A program made the translations under genes and the position numbers. 64,000 bases of DNA from positions 124,001-188,000 of the forward strand of contig NZ_PYOC01000007.1 in assembly GCF_003026215.1 (NCBI RefSeq), given 5' to 3'. Position 1 is the stretch's first letter, and each line of letters opens with the position of its first letter. Origin of the DNA: Photobacterium indicum (GTDB lineage: Bacteria; Pseudomonadota; Gammaproteobacteria; Enterobacterales; Vibrionaceae). The notes under the pieces were generated by a model that saw only the letters and a list, made by a program, of their open reading frames with translations, had not been told where the DNA came from and did no database searches. Shown piece by piece: positions 1 through 10,152 of the stretch.

Positions 1-1
1 G

Positions 2-520
2 TTACACATAGGGGATAGCTATCGTATAGCGGTTAACTTATCACCAAAGCAGTTCAACGATCCGGATTTGTTGGAGAATATACGCAGAATTATCCTGGAT
101 GTGGGTATTGATGCACGCTCTCTTGAAATCGAGATAACAGAATCGACATTGATGGAAAATATTGAGAGTGCGATACATACTTTACATCAGTTCAAGGAGT
201 TAGGCATTACAGTCGCCATCGACGATTTTGGTACAGGCTACTCTTCCTTGGCGATGCTAAAACGCTTACCCGTCGACAAACTCAAAATTGACCGCAGTTT
301 TGTTAAGGATCTGAGCTCAAATAATTCTGATCAGAAAATCGTTCAAGCACTAATTTCCATGGCCCACACTCTGCAAATTAGCGTAATAGCCGAAGGCATC
401 GAGACACAGGAACAATACAATTTACTTCAGCAATATGGCTGTGATTTCGGTCAAGGCTATTTTTTTAGTAAACCTGTACCGATTACTGAATTAACCGTGG
501 CTATGAGCCCAGTAGTTTAA
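2..520 (+). CDS. EAL-domain c-di-GMP phosphodiesterase, C-terminal part (5' end outside window)
   Basis: The reading frame is open from the first bases of the window, so this is the end of a longer protein and the TTG at 68 is not its start. The visible 172 residues are the second half of an EAL domain, which hydrolyses cyclic di-GMP at the inner membrane or in the cytosol. Seen in order: VNLSPKQF, the metal-ligand Glu in EITES, the loop-6 motif DDFGTGYSS, the Lys/Asp of LKIDRSFV, the Glu of AEGIE and the Gln of GQGY. All visible catalytic residues are kept, so the enzyme is probably active. The EAL signature itself and any sensor or GGDEF domain lie to the left of the window. No gene follows on this strand. 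Confidence 0.9.
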   Translation, partial: LHIGDSYRIAVNLSPKQFNDPDLLENIRRIILDVGIDARSLEIEITESTLMENIESAIHTLHQFKELGITVAIDDFGTGYSSLAMLKRLPVDKLKIDRSFVKDLSSNNSDQKIVQALISMAHTLQISVIAEGIETQEQYNLLQQYGCDFGQGYFFSKPVPITELTVAMSPVV

Positions 521-539
521 CCAACGAGAAAAGAAAAAA

Positions 540-570
540 GGACGCTACTTATTAACAATAAGCCGCGCCC
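540..570 (-). terminator. Intrinsic terminator of the sugar-uptake operon
   Basis: Arms 540-553 and 557-570 pair with three mismatches around a 3-nt loop. Read on the minus strand the hairpin is followed by a run of T (plus-strand A tract at 529-539). It lies 80 nt beyond the kinase stop codon and may also end the convergent EAL gene. Confidence 0.6.
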
Positions 571-651
571 TTATTAAACAGTTCTATCTCATAAACAAGC
601 TGGTACTCGATGCAAGACATTGAGATGCTAACGTTAGCTTTTACAAATAAT

Positions 652-2286
652 TTAGAACTCAGACATTAGCTGTTTGTACTTCATATCGTCTTCATACATC
701 TGATGGAAGATTTGATACTTCATATCATAGAAACGCTTAATTCTGTCTGTTTGTGGTGTTACTGCTTTTCCAATACGACTCATTGCATTCATCGCATCTG
801 GAATATCGGTATAAAAACCTGACGCGACTGAACCTAGCATTGCAGAGCCAAGTAATACTGCTTCGCTTTCTTCTGGTAGTAACATTAAACAGCCAGTTGC
901 ATTGGCATGCTCTTGCACAAAAATCGTATTCTTTGTTCCTCCGCCACAACCCATAATAGTATCAATCTCGTATCCCGACTGATTCATTACTTCAATGATA
1001 TGCCTTGTTCCTAACGCAATTGCCTGAATTGTCGCTAGGTACGCAAGTGCCATATCATCGAGTGTCTTCGACATTTTTAGACCAGTAATCGTACCGGTAA
1101 GGTTTGGGTTAGCTCGTGGAGAACGGTTACCATGAAAATATGGCAATACATGAATCTCTTTAGTTAGAAACGCAATATCTTCTTTAGTGCCCGCAAGTTT
1201 CAATAAATGATCATTTAGTATTTGATAAACCGTTGATCCATCTTTTGTAGCTTGTGCTTTTAGTTGTTCATATAACGGATTCGACGTGATGATATGGTCA
1301 ATTAATGCACCTGTAGCAGATTGACCTCCTTCATTTAACCAATGATTAGGGATCATTGCGCCATAATAAGCCCCCCATACACCATCAATAAAGCGGGCTG
1401 TTTTTGATGCAGCCATATGACAAGATGAGGTTCCGCCTATTAGTGCCAAACGCTTATTAAAATCGGCAGTCTCGCCAGCCATACCGGCGGCTCCTAGAAC
1501 ACCGATACCACCAGCATGAGCATCGATAATAGACGTACCCACTGGTGTACCCCTTATTAAGCCTAAATCATCAGCTGCGTGTGCGGTTAAGCCTTGCCCT
1601 ACGGGCTCACCCATTGGCTTAATAACATTACCAATAGACTTTGCACCATCAGCAAGTAAATCATCTAACCCAATGCGTTCGAAGAAGTGTGTATCCCACT
1701 TATCTTCATGACCAAGGTATGTCCATTTACACACGGTAGAACAAAGAGAGCGGCTATCATCAAACGTTGCTTTCCATGTTAAAAAATCGGGTAAATCAAA
1801 AAAATACTTCGCTTGTGACCAAGTATTTGGCATATTTTGCTTTAGCCAAAGTAACTTCGGGGTTTGCATTTCAGGGGAGATACGATTTCCCACATATGCC
1901 AATACCGGATGTTCTGTCGCATTAATACGCTCTGCTTGTGCAATGGCTCGGTGATCCATCCACATAATGATATTTTGTTCACTACGACCTGTTGGGCTTA
2001 CTGTTAATGGTTGACCTTTCTTATCTAAAACAACTAATGAACACGTTGCATCAAAGCCAATGCCTTTTACTTGAATCGGATCAATACTCGCTTGTGAAAC
2101 GGCATCTTTTACCGCCATACAAACACTTTGCCAAATATTTTCAGATGATTGTTCAACAAAATCGGCACGAGGTTTGAACATTTGAGTGTCGCGCTTTGCT
2201 TCACCGACTTTTCGACCAGAGGCATCGAAAACACCCGCTCTTGCGCTGCCACTACCAACATCAACGCCAATAAAATAAATACTCAT
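652..2286 (-). CDS. FGGY-family carbohydrate kinase, probable D-ribulokinase
   Basis: A 544-residue FGGY sugar kinase, full length for the family. The N-terminal phosphate-binding loop [15 protein letters not shown] starts at residue 7, and the C-terminal half carries the GCGGGTKN and LLGSAMLG adenosine-site segments. Residues 81-85 read TCSLV, within [12 protein letters not shown], which is the signature reported for D-ribulose kinases of the human FGGY/YpCarbK group rather than L-ribulokinase, xylulokinase or LsrK. It should phosphorylate an imported ketopentose (inference). It is the last gene of a minus-strand operon, 13 nt after the permease, with a GGAGAGAG ribosome site. No dehydrogenase or epimerase accompanies it, so the imported sugar is presumably already a ketose, or the other enzymes lie elsewhere. 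Confidence 0.85.
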   Translation of the reverse strand: MSIYFIGVDVGSGSARAGVFDASGRKVGEAKRDTQMFKPRADFVEQSSENIWQSVCMAVKDAVSQASIDPIQVKGIGFDATCSLVVLDKKGQPLTVSPTGRSEQNIIMWMDHRAIAQAERINATEHPVLAYVGNRISPEMQTPKLLWLKQNMPNTWSQAKYFFDLPDFLTWKATFDDSRSLCSTVCKWTYLGHEDKWDTHFFERIGLDDLLADGAKSIGNVIKPMGEPVGQGLTAHAADDLGLIRGTPVGTSIIDAHAGGIGVLGAAGMAGETADFNKRLALIGGTSSCHMAASKTARFIDGVWGAYYGAMIPNHWLNEGGQSATGALIDHIITSNPLYEQLKAQATKDGSTVYQILNDHLLKLAGTKEDIAFLTKEIHVLPYFHGNRSPRANPNLTGTITGLKMSKTLDDMALAYLATIQAIALGTRHIIEVMNQSGYEIDTIMGCGGGTKNTIFVQEHANATGCLMLLPEESEAVLLGSAMLGSVASGFYTDIPDAMNAMSRIGKAVTPQTDRIKRFYDMKYQIFHQMYEDDMKYKQLMSEF

Positions 2287-2299
2287 TTTGCTCTCTCCA

Positions 2300-3259
2300 C
2301 TAAGCTTTACGTTTTTGTAGGGTAATGAATAGAATTAAAATGCCACCCCAAAGAGCCATCGTTAAATAACTGCTGACTCCTAATAAGTTCAGACCGCTTT
2401 CTAACGTTTGCAATACAATCAATGCCAAGCCAATACCAATAATTCGACCAAAACCACCATCTGGATTAATCCCTCCTAATACCGATGCTAAGATGGCAAT
2501 CAATAAATAGGATTCCCCATAGCCTGCTTTGGCCGAGTTGAATTTCGCCATCATAATAAGTGCAGCAACCCAGCAAAGAATCGATGAAATTGCATACACA
2601 TAGAGAACCGCTTTTTGTGTGTTGATACCTGAGAATCGTGCTGCCTTCTCGTTCGAGCCCATTAAATAGATAGTACGACCAAGGCTGGTGTGCTCAAGTA
2701 ACCCCCATAAACCAATAGCGAAAAACACGAAGAGGATAAGTGGCATTGGAATACCCAATACTGCGCCATTACCGATTACTAATAATGATTCTGGAAAGCC
2801 TGACATAACACTGCCACCAGAAATCAAAACGTTTAGGCCATTAATTAATGTCATCATTCCTAGTGTTGCTAATATTGGAGAAACCCCGACATAAGCAATT
2901 AAAGCACCGTTAAGTAAACCAATCACAACCGCTGTAACTAAACCGGCCACCAAAGCTAACAACAGTACCATTCCATTATCGGGTGCCATTGTGATAATGC
3001 TTGCCATAACTAAACTGCACGCATTGGTCGTTGCAATAATAGAGAGATTAATACCACCTGTAAGCATGCACACAGCCATGGCGAGCGCTAACATCCCCAG
3101 TAATGGCATTTGTGATGACATAGACTGTAAATTAGCCACCGAGAAGAATGTGTCACCACTTGCGACAGCCATGATGGCCATAATGCTGACTAAAATCACT
3201 AATAAGTAACGAATATTTCTGTCCGTTGGCAGCTTCAATGCGTTCAATACCTGATCCAT
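2300..3259 (-). CDS. Sugar ABC transporter permease (CUT2, RbsC-like), second subunit
   Basis: A 319-residue, very hydrophobic protein of the RbsC/BPD_transp_2 family with about eight to ten predicted membrane segments. Near the C-terminus it carries the conserved stretch [19 protein letters not shown], which contacts the ATPase in this family. It forms the inner-membrane channel with the permease encoded just upstream. Its start codon overlaps that gene's stop (TAATG), which indicates translational coupling and a heteromeric channel. Length is normal and no defects are seen. Confidence 0.88.
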   Translation of the reverse strand: MDQVLNALKLPTDRNIRYLLVILVSIMAIMAVASGDTFFSVANLQSMSSQMPLLGMLALAMAVCMLTGGINLSIIATTNACSLVMASIITMAPDNGMVLLLALVAGLVTAVVIGLLNGALIAYVGVSPILATLGMMTLINGLNVLISGGSVMSGFPESLLVIGNGAVLGIPMPLILFVFFAIGLWGLLEHTSLGRTIYLMGSNEKAARFSGINTQKAVLYVYAISSILCWVAALIMMAKFNSAKAGYGESYLLIAILASVLGGINPDGGFGRIIGIGLALIVLQTLESGLNLLGVSSYLTMALWGGILILFITLQKRKA

Positions 3260-4257
3260 TACGCCCCCTGTAATGCTTGTTTCTTTTCATTCAGAGCAGT
3301 CATACTGATACTGAATACAATGATGAGACCAGTGACAACCGCATGCCAATAGGAAGGAACCCCCAGCAATGTTAATCCGTTCTTCATAATGGCTAATAAA
3401 GCCACACCAAGAACAACTCCCATTAGCGTACCTTTCCCCCCAGTCATACTCGTTCCACCTAATACCACCGCAGCCAAAACTGTAAGTTCAAAACCCATTA
3501 ATGAATTCGGTGCAACTGATTGTGTAATTTGGGTTTGCACCACAGAAGCGATACCCGCTAATGCCCCCATATAGCCGTATACGAACAAATGAATGCCAAA
3601 TAAATTAATACCAATCCGGCTCGCGGCATCTGCATTACCACCCATAGCATAAATCTGACGACCTAACCGTGTTTTCGACATTAAGAATGACGTGAATAAA
3701 ACAACAGCGACAAGCGTTATAATTGGAAGAGATAAGCCATAGTCGTATCCATCGCTCCCCACAAAGGTGAACCACTCAACCCCATCCATAAACCAATCAG
3801 GGAAACCGTATAACCAAGCACCATTGCTAAAGTAAATCAGCAATCCAAAAAATAGATTGAGTGTTGAAATCGTAATGATGATGGCAGGTACTTTCAGCTT
3901 ATACACCAATACGGCATTAATAAGACCAAGCAACATACCCACAGCAGCGGCAATCAGAAACGCAATAAAGAAGTTTCCACCAATAGACAATACATAGGTC
4001 GCCATAACGTACTGTGCTATTGCGGCAGTCGCTGGAAATGAAATATCAATACCGCCTGCAATCAGAACAACAAAAAGCCCACAAGCCATGATGCCTAAAA
4101 TGGCAGAACTCACCGACATATCGAAAATATTGCCCAGCGTTAAAAAATCTTCTGAGCTGATTCCTAATCCAACAACCATGAGACCAATAAGAGCCGCTAG
4201 ATAAAACTCATGACGCTTTATTAAAGCCCCCCAATGAAAACGAATATGATCACGCAT
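3259..4257 (-). CDS. Sugar ABC transporter permease (CUT2, RbsC-like), first subunit
   Basis: A 332-residue inner-membrane permease of the same family as the following gene. It has multiple hydrophobic helices and the motif VLGGTSMTGGKGTLMG, the typical cytoplasmic coupling segment of ribose/rhamnose/AI-2-type permeases. The N-terminus (MRDHIRFHWGALIKRHEF) is positively charged and cytoplasmic. It overlaps the end of the ATPase gene by 8 nt (4250-4257), so the importer subunits are translationally coupled. Two distinct permeases plus one double ATPase and one binding protein is the LsrACDB/RhaTPQS arrangement. Confidence 0.88.
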   Translation of the reverse strand: MRDHIRFHWGALIKRHEFYLAALIGLMVVGLGISSEDFLTLGNIFDMSVSSAILGIMACGLFVVLIAGGIDISFPATAAIAQYVMATYVLSIGGNFFIAFLIAAAVGMLLGLINAVLVYKLKVPAIIITISTLNLFFGLLIYFSNGAWLYGFPDWFMDGVEWFTFVGSDGYDYGLSLPIITLVAVVLFTSFLMSKTRLGRQIYAMGGNADAASRIGINLFGIHLFVYGYMGALAGIASVVQTQITQSVAPNSLMGFELTVLAAVVLGGTSMTGGKGTLMGVVLGVALLAIMKNGLTLLGVPSYWHAVVTGLIIVFSISMTALNEKKQALQGA

Positions 4258-5743
4258 TGACTGCCTCCATGATTTCTTTTTCTGAAGATGTTATTGGATG
4301 AAAGTCATGAGAGAAATACCCATCTTTCATAACAATCACACGATGGCTGTTGTAAAAAACTTCAGGAATTTCATCACTCACCATGATGATTGCCATCCCC
4401 TTTAATGCGAGATCTTTTGCTATCTGATAAATACTTTCTTTGTTCGCAATATCAACGCCCACGGTTGGAGAATCGAGAATCAACACATCTGGCTCTGCCG
4501 CAATCCACTTAGCAATAGAAATTCGCTGAGCATTACCGCCCGACAAACTGGTCACTGGTAACATGGGATCAGCAACTTTAATTGATAACGATGAAATGAG
4601 TTTTCTCACTAAACTTGTCGCTTTAACATGGTCAAGAAAACCATTCGGCTTTTTCAATCGAGACAGAACAGTCGCTGTAGTGTTATCTTGTATGGATTGT
4701 TCCATAACTAACCCAGTACTCATCCTGTCTTCCGATACATAGCCAATGCCATGAGCAATCGCTTCTCTGTTAGAACTAAATTCAACAAGTTTGCCATTAA
4801 CCTTCATTTGGCCGCTATCGGGCTTCGTCATACCAAATAATGCCAAACATAACTCAGTACGACCTGAGCCTAATAACCCTGTTATAGAAATAATCTCACC
4901 AGCACGAACTTGAAGATTAATATCATTAAATTGGCCCTTTTTAGTCAGGTTAGTTACCTCTAATTTCACGTCTCCTTGCTGTTTATATTCACCTAACGGA
5001 GAATACTCAAAACGTTGCCCCGTCATTAAAAAAGCCAATTCATCACTATTCATTTCATCTGCTGGATAAGTACCAATAGTTTTGCCGTCACGAATAACCG
5101 TTATACGATCAGAAATCTCCATAACTTCATCCAGTTTGTGGCTAACAAACACAACAGTGATGCCTTTGGACTTTAAATCTGCAACCACCTTAATTAAGCT
5201 ATTGACTTCAGTGCGAGTCAGAGAAGCCGTCGGCTCATCCATAATGACAAGCTTGGCATCAGACGCCATTGCACGGCAAATAGCAACCAACTGGCATTCT
5301 GCAATAGAAAGTTGCTCTACCCGTTTAGTTAAAGGAAGTGATACCCCCACTTTATCCATCGCAGCTTTGGCTATCGCATCTAAACGTGTTTGCTTAACTA
5401 AGCCCTTCGTCCATGCCATATGATCTTGCACTGCAATATTTTCAGCGACAGTAAGATTAGGAAATAAAGATAAATCTTGATAGATAACCTGAATCCCATG
5501 CTCTATAGATTGCTGCGGATTCAAGCGGGAATAGGTTTTCCCATCAAGTACAATCTCAGCCCCTTTTTCAGGTGCATGTACCCCAGAGATCACTTTGAAC
5601 AAGGTACTTTTTCCACAACCATTTTTCCCTGCTAAGCAATGCACTTCACCTTTATGAAAAGTTAAGTTGATGCCATCAAGGGCCTTAACGGAACCAAAAT
5701 GCTTGGATACTCGCTTTAAGGTAATAAATGCTTCGTTTGACAT
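4250..5743 (-). CDS. Sugar ABC transporter ATP-binding protein (two-domain, RbsA-like)
   Basis: About 497 residues with two ABC cassettes, the RbsA/MglA/XylG layout. The first cassette has Walker A GKNGCGKST, signature LSIAECQ and Walker B LVIMDEPTAS. The second has a degenerate Walker A (GLLGSGRTE), signature SGGNAQ and LILDSPTVGVD. Asymmetry between an active and a degenerate site is usual for this family. I start it at the ATG giving MSNEAFITL rather than 13 codons upstream, because the longer form adds residues unlike the family. It powers the two permeases encoded next to it and follows the binding-protein gene in the same operon. Confidence 0.87.
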   Translation of the reverse strand: MSNEAFITLKRVSKHFGSVKALDGINLTFHKGEVHCLAGKNGCGKSTLFKVISGVHAPEKGAEIVLDGKTYSRLNPQQSIEHGIQVIYQDLSLFPNLTVAENIAVQDHMAWTKGLVKQTRLDAIAKAAMDKVGVSLPLTKRVEQLSIAECQLVAICRAMASDAKLVIMDEPTASLTRTEVNSLIKVVADLKSKGITVVFVSHKLDEVMEISDRITVIRDGKTIGTYPADEMNSDELAFLMTGQRFEYSPLGEYKQQGDVKLEVTNLTKKGQFNDINLQVRAGEIISITGLLGSGRTELCLALFGMTKPDSGQMKVNGKLVEFSSNREAIAHGIGYVSEDRMSTGLVMEQSIQDNTTATVLSRLKKPNGFLDHVKATSLVRKLISSLSIKVADPMLPVTSLSGGNAQRISIAKWIAAEPDVLILDSPTVGVDIANKESIYQIAKDLALKGMAIIMVSDEIPEVFYNSHRVIVMKDGYFSHDFHPITSSEKEIMEAVNA

Positions 5744-5803
5744 GATGGATTTCCAGCTAAAGGGCAGCATTGCACTGCCCAAAACAAAATATTAATAGTG
5801 TGA

Positions 5804-6778
5804 TTAGAAACCAAGGTCGCGAGCGTTTGACTTGTCCACAACGAGGATTTTATTAAATTTAATCACACGCTTTTCTTGATCAATCTCTGCAACACCAAGA
5901 TTATCAACGGTCACACCATCAACCACTTTTTGACCGTCCAGCATTTGTTTAGCTACCGCAACCATCGCATAACCTGCATCGGCAGGATTCCATAAGAAAC
6001 CTTTATCAATTTCGCCACGCATCAAGTACGGTGCCGCTTGGCTTGGCATCATAATACCAACGGTACTCATTTTGTTTTTAGCACGTTTCTTCTTAATTGC
6101 TTCACCAGCACCAATGGCACCGAGTGAGCCATAAGAAACAATACCTGTCATGTCTGGATGAGCTTTCATTAAGTCATTCGTTGCAGCATACGAAGCATCA
6201 ATACTTTCTGCGACAGGCATACGACTTGTCACTTCATACATGTCTGGGTAAGCCATTTTTTGGTAATCAATCGCTAAATTTGCCCAGTTGTTATGCAGTG
6301 GAACAGTTAATGACCCAACATAAACGGCATAGCCACCTTTTTTGCCCATATTTTTCGCAAGCTCATCCATTGTCGCTTTCGCATAAGCTTGATTATCAAT
6401 GGTTTCGATATCCCAGTCGGCACTGTGACCATCTGGCGATTCGTGAGTTAGTACAATAATGCCCTTCTCACGTGCTTTCTTAAATACGGGTTCTAATACC
6501 GTTACATCATTAGGAACAACAGTTATAGCATCCACTCCTTTAGCAATCAGATCTTCAATGATCTTCACCTGCTGTGCTGGATCGGGAGTAGATGGACCTA
6601 GCTGACGGGCATTAACACCAAAATCAGTAGCTGCCTGCTCAATACCCTTGTTCATTTGGTTAAACCAAGGGATACCTGATACTTTCACGACGTTCACAAT
6701 TTCATAGTCTTTTGCCTGAACACCAGCAGTAGCAAGAGCCAGTGTAAGAGCAGCAACTTTGAACAAGACCTTTTTCAT
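5804..6778 (-). CDS. Periplasmic sugar-binding protein (LsrB/RhaS-like)
   Basis: A 324-residue type-I periplasmic binding protein. A clear signal peptide (MKKVLFKVAALTLALATAGVQA) precedes a mature start KDYEIVNVVKVSG. The segment AQQVKIIEDLIAKGVDAI followed by PNDVTVLEP is characteristic of the LsrB/RhaS branch, so automated pipelines may label it an autoinducer-2 binding protein. The accompanying kinase is not LsrK and no LsrF/LsrG/LsrR is present, so I favour a pentose-type substrate (inference). It is the first gene of a five-gene minus-strand operon; the promoter must lie in the long region beyond 6778. Confidence 0.85.
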   Translation of the reverse strand: MKKVLFKVAALTLALATAGVQAKDYEIVNVVKVSGIPWFNQMNKGIEQAATDFGVNARQLGPSTPDPAQQVKIIEDLIAKGVDAITVVPNDVTVLEPVFKKAREKGIIVLTHESPDGHSADWDIETIDNQAYAKATMDELAKNMGKKGGYAVYVGSLTVPLHNNWANLAIDYQKMAYPDMYEVTSRMPVAESIDASYAATNDLMKAHPDMTGIVSYGSLGAIGAGEAIKKKRAKNKMSTVGIMMPSQAAPYLMRGEIDKGFLWNPADAGYAMVAVAKQMLDGQKVVDGVTVDNLGVAEIDQEKRVIKFNKILVVDKSNARDLGF

Positions 6779-7604
6779 CGTTTCAATCCTTTATTATGTG
6801 TATAGGGTATTGGATATTCGATGAGAAGAATATGAGGCATAGACTGATAACAAACTTAAAATCACTCACGCAATGTGACACACACACATTAATGTAACCA
6901 CACCAAAACATCACGGTTAAATAATTGTTAAACTGAAACCATTACGTAATTTAAGCAAATCAATTCACGCCAAACAACACAATAAAAGATCAATTAAACA
7001 CAAGGTGGCAACAATACACTTTGCGATTACCTCTACGGTAAAAATTAATTGAGGGAATAGTCATTACTGACTGATGGGAATATTATGATTTATGACCTAG
7101 TTCTTATTTATTGATAAATATTGCATTGTTGCACTGAAAAAACAGAGGTTCATCCAGAATTTAAAAGCATCTCGACGAGCCACTTTTAAAATATAAGCAA
7201 CTCATGATGTATTTTTATTACAAATTGCTCTTTACGAATATACGAGCACCAGCCTCATTCATGATGCTCTCCCCCCTCAATATCACCAATGCATTTTGCC
7301 ATTCTCATCACGTTTTTAACCTATCAAAGATACTGAATACCTTGGATATCATTGCGGTAGATAACATTTATCTATGTGATATGCATTTTTTCTATGGCTG
7401 CCCTTTATAAAAGGCATTTCACCCAATACCACCAACGACCTATGATAAACCTAATGACGTTTAGCTTTATAAACAGACAAACATGTATCGCAGGAAGCAC
7501 TCTAAGAGACCGCTTAATAAAAAGCATAAGCTGTTGATACCATCGAATTAGTCCAACGTGATTTTATCGACTCAAACCTCTTTATCCCTTTCAGGAGAAA
7601 CTAA
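6779..7604. other. Long intergenic region between two divergent sugar-uptake operons
   Basis: About 825 AT-rich bases separate the minus-strand CUT2 operon from the plus-strand CUT1 operon. I see no credible gene: a 68-codon frame at 7204-7410 has no ribosome site or recognisable content. A TGTGA half-site at 6874-6878, 96 nt upstream of the binding-protein start, could belong to a weak CRP site but its partner half is poor. A CAGGAGAAA ribosome site precedes the ATG at 7605. The length suggests two complex promoters and perhaps an untranslated RNA, but no terminator-like structure supports that. Confidence 0.5.
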
Positions 7605-8738
7605 ATGATTAAGAAAATATCGCTTGCCGTTTCAACCGCCTTACTATTAAGCAATACGGCAATGGCAGCAGAGAATATTGTAGTCGGTGTAGAAAAAAGC
7701 TACGTACCTTACTTCACCGAGTTGGCAGAACAATTCAACAAAGGTAAAGATTTTAAGGTTGAAGTCGCCGCGACAAGTATGTTTGACCTATTGAGTGCAT
7801 TGCCAACTCAAAAAGGCAACATTGCTGATATTTTCATGATCCCTAATGACCGTATTGGTGAATTAGCCGACCAGCATTTAATTACTTCTACCAACTTCAC
7901 AATTAACGGTTTTACCGATGCTGCAACTAACGCCGCAACATACAACGGCAAAACGTATATGGTGCCAATGTCTACGGACACTACCCTATTTCTTTACAAC
8001 AAAGATATGGTAAAAGAAGCACCAAAAACATTGAAAGAAATCCCACCTTCAGATTGGGCTGCAACATTTACTAATTTCTACTTTTCGGGTGGTCTGTTTA
8101 TGACCAACGGCGGCTACATATTCAAAGACAACAACCCTCAAGACATTGGTTTAAATACCGCCGATTCAATCAAAGCAGGTTTAGCGGCTCAAGGGCTATA
8201 CGACAGTGGTGTTAGTCACTGGACATTAATGCAAGATGACACTGTCGCTTACGACATCATGATGAAGTACTTCATGGAAGGAAAACTAAAAGCGATCATC
8301 AATGGACCGTGGGCGATTGCTGATATTGAAAAAGCCGGCATTAACGTTGGCGCAGCACCAATCCCAAGTTGGGATGGTAGCCATCCATACAAAGCCCTAA
8401 CAGGGACAAAAGGGATGACCGTTAATGGTTACAGTGATAACAAAGAAGGCGCGAGTGCCTTTCTTAAATTCCTAGCTACGCCTGAAAATGCACAAAAATG
8501 GTACGTAGATACACGCGAAGTCTCGCCTAGTTTGTCTGTGAGTTACAAAGAAGGGTCACTGCACAAAGCCATTTTCGATGCGACGAACATTGGTCAACCT
8601 ATGCCAAGCATTCCTGAGTTCATGAAAGTGTGGGGCCCAATGAAAACAGCTCTTGCTCAAATAGCACAAGGACAAGATGTGAAAGCGGTATTAGATGCAG
8701 CTGTTGATACTATCGAAATCGATATTGAAGACATGTAA
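7605..8738 (+). CDS. CUT1-type oligosaccharide-binding protein (MalE-like)
   Basis: A 377-residue extracellular solute-binding protein family 1 member. The signal peptide MIKKISLAVSTALLLSNTAMA ends in a good AxA-type site. The mature part has the MalE-like landmarks GKTYMVPMSTDTTLFLYNKD and GKLKAIINGPWAIADIEKAG, and the C-terminal KFLATPENAQKWY segment. It resembles the maltodextrin-binding proteins of Gram-positive bacteria more than E. coli MalE. As first gene of a binding protein-permease-permease-ATPase operon it delivers a sugar, probably a glucoside or maltodextrin (inference). The substrate cannot be read from the sequence and no glycosidase is linked. A strong ribosome site (CAGGAGAAA) fits high expression. 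Confidence 0.82.
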   Translation: MIKKISLAVSTALLLSNTAMAAENIVVGVEKSYVPYFTELAEQFNKGKDFKVEVAATSMFDLLSALPTQKGNIADIFMIPNDRIGELADQHLITSTNFTINGFTDAATNAATYNGKTYMVPMSTDTTLFLYNKDMVKEAPKTLKEIPPSDWAATFTNFYFSGGLFMTNGGYIFKDNNPQDIGLNTADSIKAGLAAQGLYDSGVSHWTLMQDDTVAYDIMMKYFMEGKLKAIINGPWAIADIEKAGINVGAAPIPSWDGSHPYKALTGTKGMTVNGYSDNKEGASAFLKFLATPENAQKWYVDTREVSPSLSVSYKEGSLHKAIFDATNIGQPMPSIPEFMKVWGPMKTALAQIAQGQDVKAVLDAAVDTIEIDIEDM

Positions 8739-8767
8739 TCAACGTTAATATTCCCTTTCTATGAGCC

Positions 8768-8798
8768 GCACGATGCCTATGACATTAAGGCATCGTGC
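8768..8798 (+). promoter_or_regulatory. Intercistronic hairpin after the binding-protein gene
   Basis: A perfect 11-bp stem (GCACGATGCCT, 8768-8778, with 8788-8798) and a 9-nt loop lie in the 115-nt gap between the binding-protein and permease genes. There is no T tract. In many binding-protein operons such structures protect the upstream message or thin out transcription, giving more binding protein than permease; that role is inferred here. Confidence 0.6.
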
Positions 8799-8853
8799 AA
8801 CACAAATAACGTGACATATCTACACAGCACTTATAAATAAGTAGGTTATTTAC

Positions 8854-10152
8854 ATGAGTCAACAATTTGTATTCTGGCTCTCTATAGTTATTCCCGGCAG
8901 TGGACATCTCCTACTCCGTCGAATGCGAGAAGCCCTATTTGGATTTTCGATACTGGCTTTAGAGATATTGGTATTTATTCAATTCACCCTTCCGAACTTC
9001 CGCCTATTAGCTGTCGAGCAACCTAATGGAAAAATCACCATTGGTGCTGAGCGTTTTGTTGATGATTCTTTTCTGATCATGGTCGGTTCAACCGTTGGCG
9101 CCATGATGATTCTGGTTTTTTTAGCCCTTCACTACGCGTTTGCTCGTGATGCTAAAGATGTAAAGCGCCAAATAGAAGAAACTGGTTTTGCCATTACGTT
9201 TACCGAGAAAGTTCGTGGCCTATCACACGAAATCGTTCCAAACCTAATCACTGCACCTAAATTTATTTTATTGTTTATTTTTGCTCTTTTACCTGCAATT
9301 GTCTCTATTATCGTTGCATTTACTAACTTCAAACGCCCTGTACTTCCGCCTGCATTCCTTATTGAATGGAAAGGCTTTACCAACTTCGAACGTTTATTTA
9401 CCAACGAACGCACCGCAGCTGCATTTCAAGAAACACTCACTTGGACGTTAACATGGACATTTTGTGCCTCAGCACTGACGATTGTTTTAGGCACTGTGCT
9501 GGCGGTTGTAGCCAACAATAAACACATCAGAGGAAAGAAATTCTTCCGTACCGTGTACATCTTGCCTTGGGCCGTTCCTGCTTTCTTAACCATTTTAGTC
9601 TTCCAACTTTTCTTCTCGAAAATTGGCGGAATGAACACTATGGTAATCCCATTTTTCACGGGTAATGAATACGATGTCAGTACCGCAATTGGCTTCTTCC
9701 TTAATGCCGATTACGCCAAGATAACGATCATTTTAATACAAGCATGGCTTGGGTTTCCTTACGTCTTTATCTTAGTCACAGGCGTATTACAAACCATTCC
9801 AGACGACCTTTATGAAGCCAGTGCCATTGATGGCGGTAATGCATGGACAAACTTCTTCGACATCACTTTGCCCTTAATATTAATCAGTGTTGCTCCCGTG
9901 TTTATTACTCAATTTACCTTCAACTTTAATAACGTCACCATCGTTTATATGCTGGGTGAAGCAACGGTACAAACCGTGGGGTCGATTTATAAACCACTCG
10001 ATACCATTTCATCGCTTGGTTTCCGTTTAATGATGGATGCCAAATACAACGAAGCCGCGGTGTATACCTTAATCACCAGTACCATTGTCGGTGCGGTTGT
10101 CTTGTATTCATGGTTAAAAGCCGGTGCCTTTAAAAATGAGGAGGTTATGTAA
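8854..10152 (+). CDS. CUT1 sugar ABC transporter permease (MalF/MalC-like)
   Basis: A 432-residue inner-membrane permease. The first 140 residues contain two or three extra hydrophobic segments and a short soluble stretch; the remainder is the BPD_transp_1 domain. The EAA coupling motif is visible as YEASAIDGGNAWTNFFDI, with the expected Gly. The length and N-terminal layout match MalC/MdxF-type proteins of Gram-positive bacteria. Its last bases overlap the next permease gene (10152). It forms the translocation pore together with the MalG-like subunit. Confidence 0.82.
   Translation: MSQQFVFWLSIVIPGSGHLLLRRMREALFGFSILALEILVFIQFTLPNFRLLAVEQPNGKITIGAERFVDDSFLIMVGSTVGAMMILVFLALHYAFARDAKDVKRQIEETGFAITFTEKVRGLSHEIVPNLITAPKFILLFIFALLPAIVSIIVAFTNFKRPVLPPAFLIEWKGFTNFERLFTNERTAAAFQETLTWTLTWTFCASALTIVLGTVLAVVANNKHIRGKKFFRTVYILPWAVPAFLTILVFQLFFSKIGGMNTMVIPFFTGNEYDVSTAIGFFLNADYAKITIILIQAWLGFPYVFILVTGVLQTIPDDLYEASAIDGGNAWTNFFDITLPLILISVAPVFITQFTFNFNNVTIVYMLGEATVQTVGSIYKPLDTISSLGFRLMMDAKYNEAAVYTLITSTIVGAVVLYSWLKAGAFKNEEVM

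Noticed and set aside
652..6778. Reading the operon as an lsr autoinducer-2 system
   Set aside because: The binding protein is LsrB-like, but the kinase has the D-ribulokinase signature and LsrF, LsrG and LsrR are absent.
6874..6889. Possible CRP site upstream of the CUT2 operon
   Set aside because: Only one half (TGTGA) fits; the other half of the palindrome does not match.
7204..7410. 68-codon open frame in the long intergenic region
   Set aside because: No ribosome site, Met/Phe/Cys-rich composition typical of translated AT-rich non-coding DNA, no recognisable pattern.
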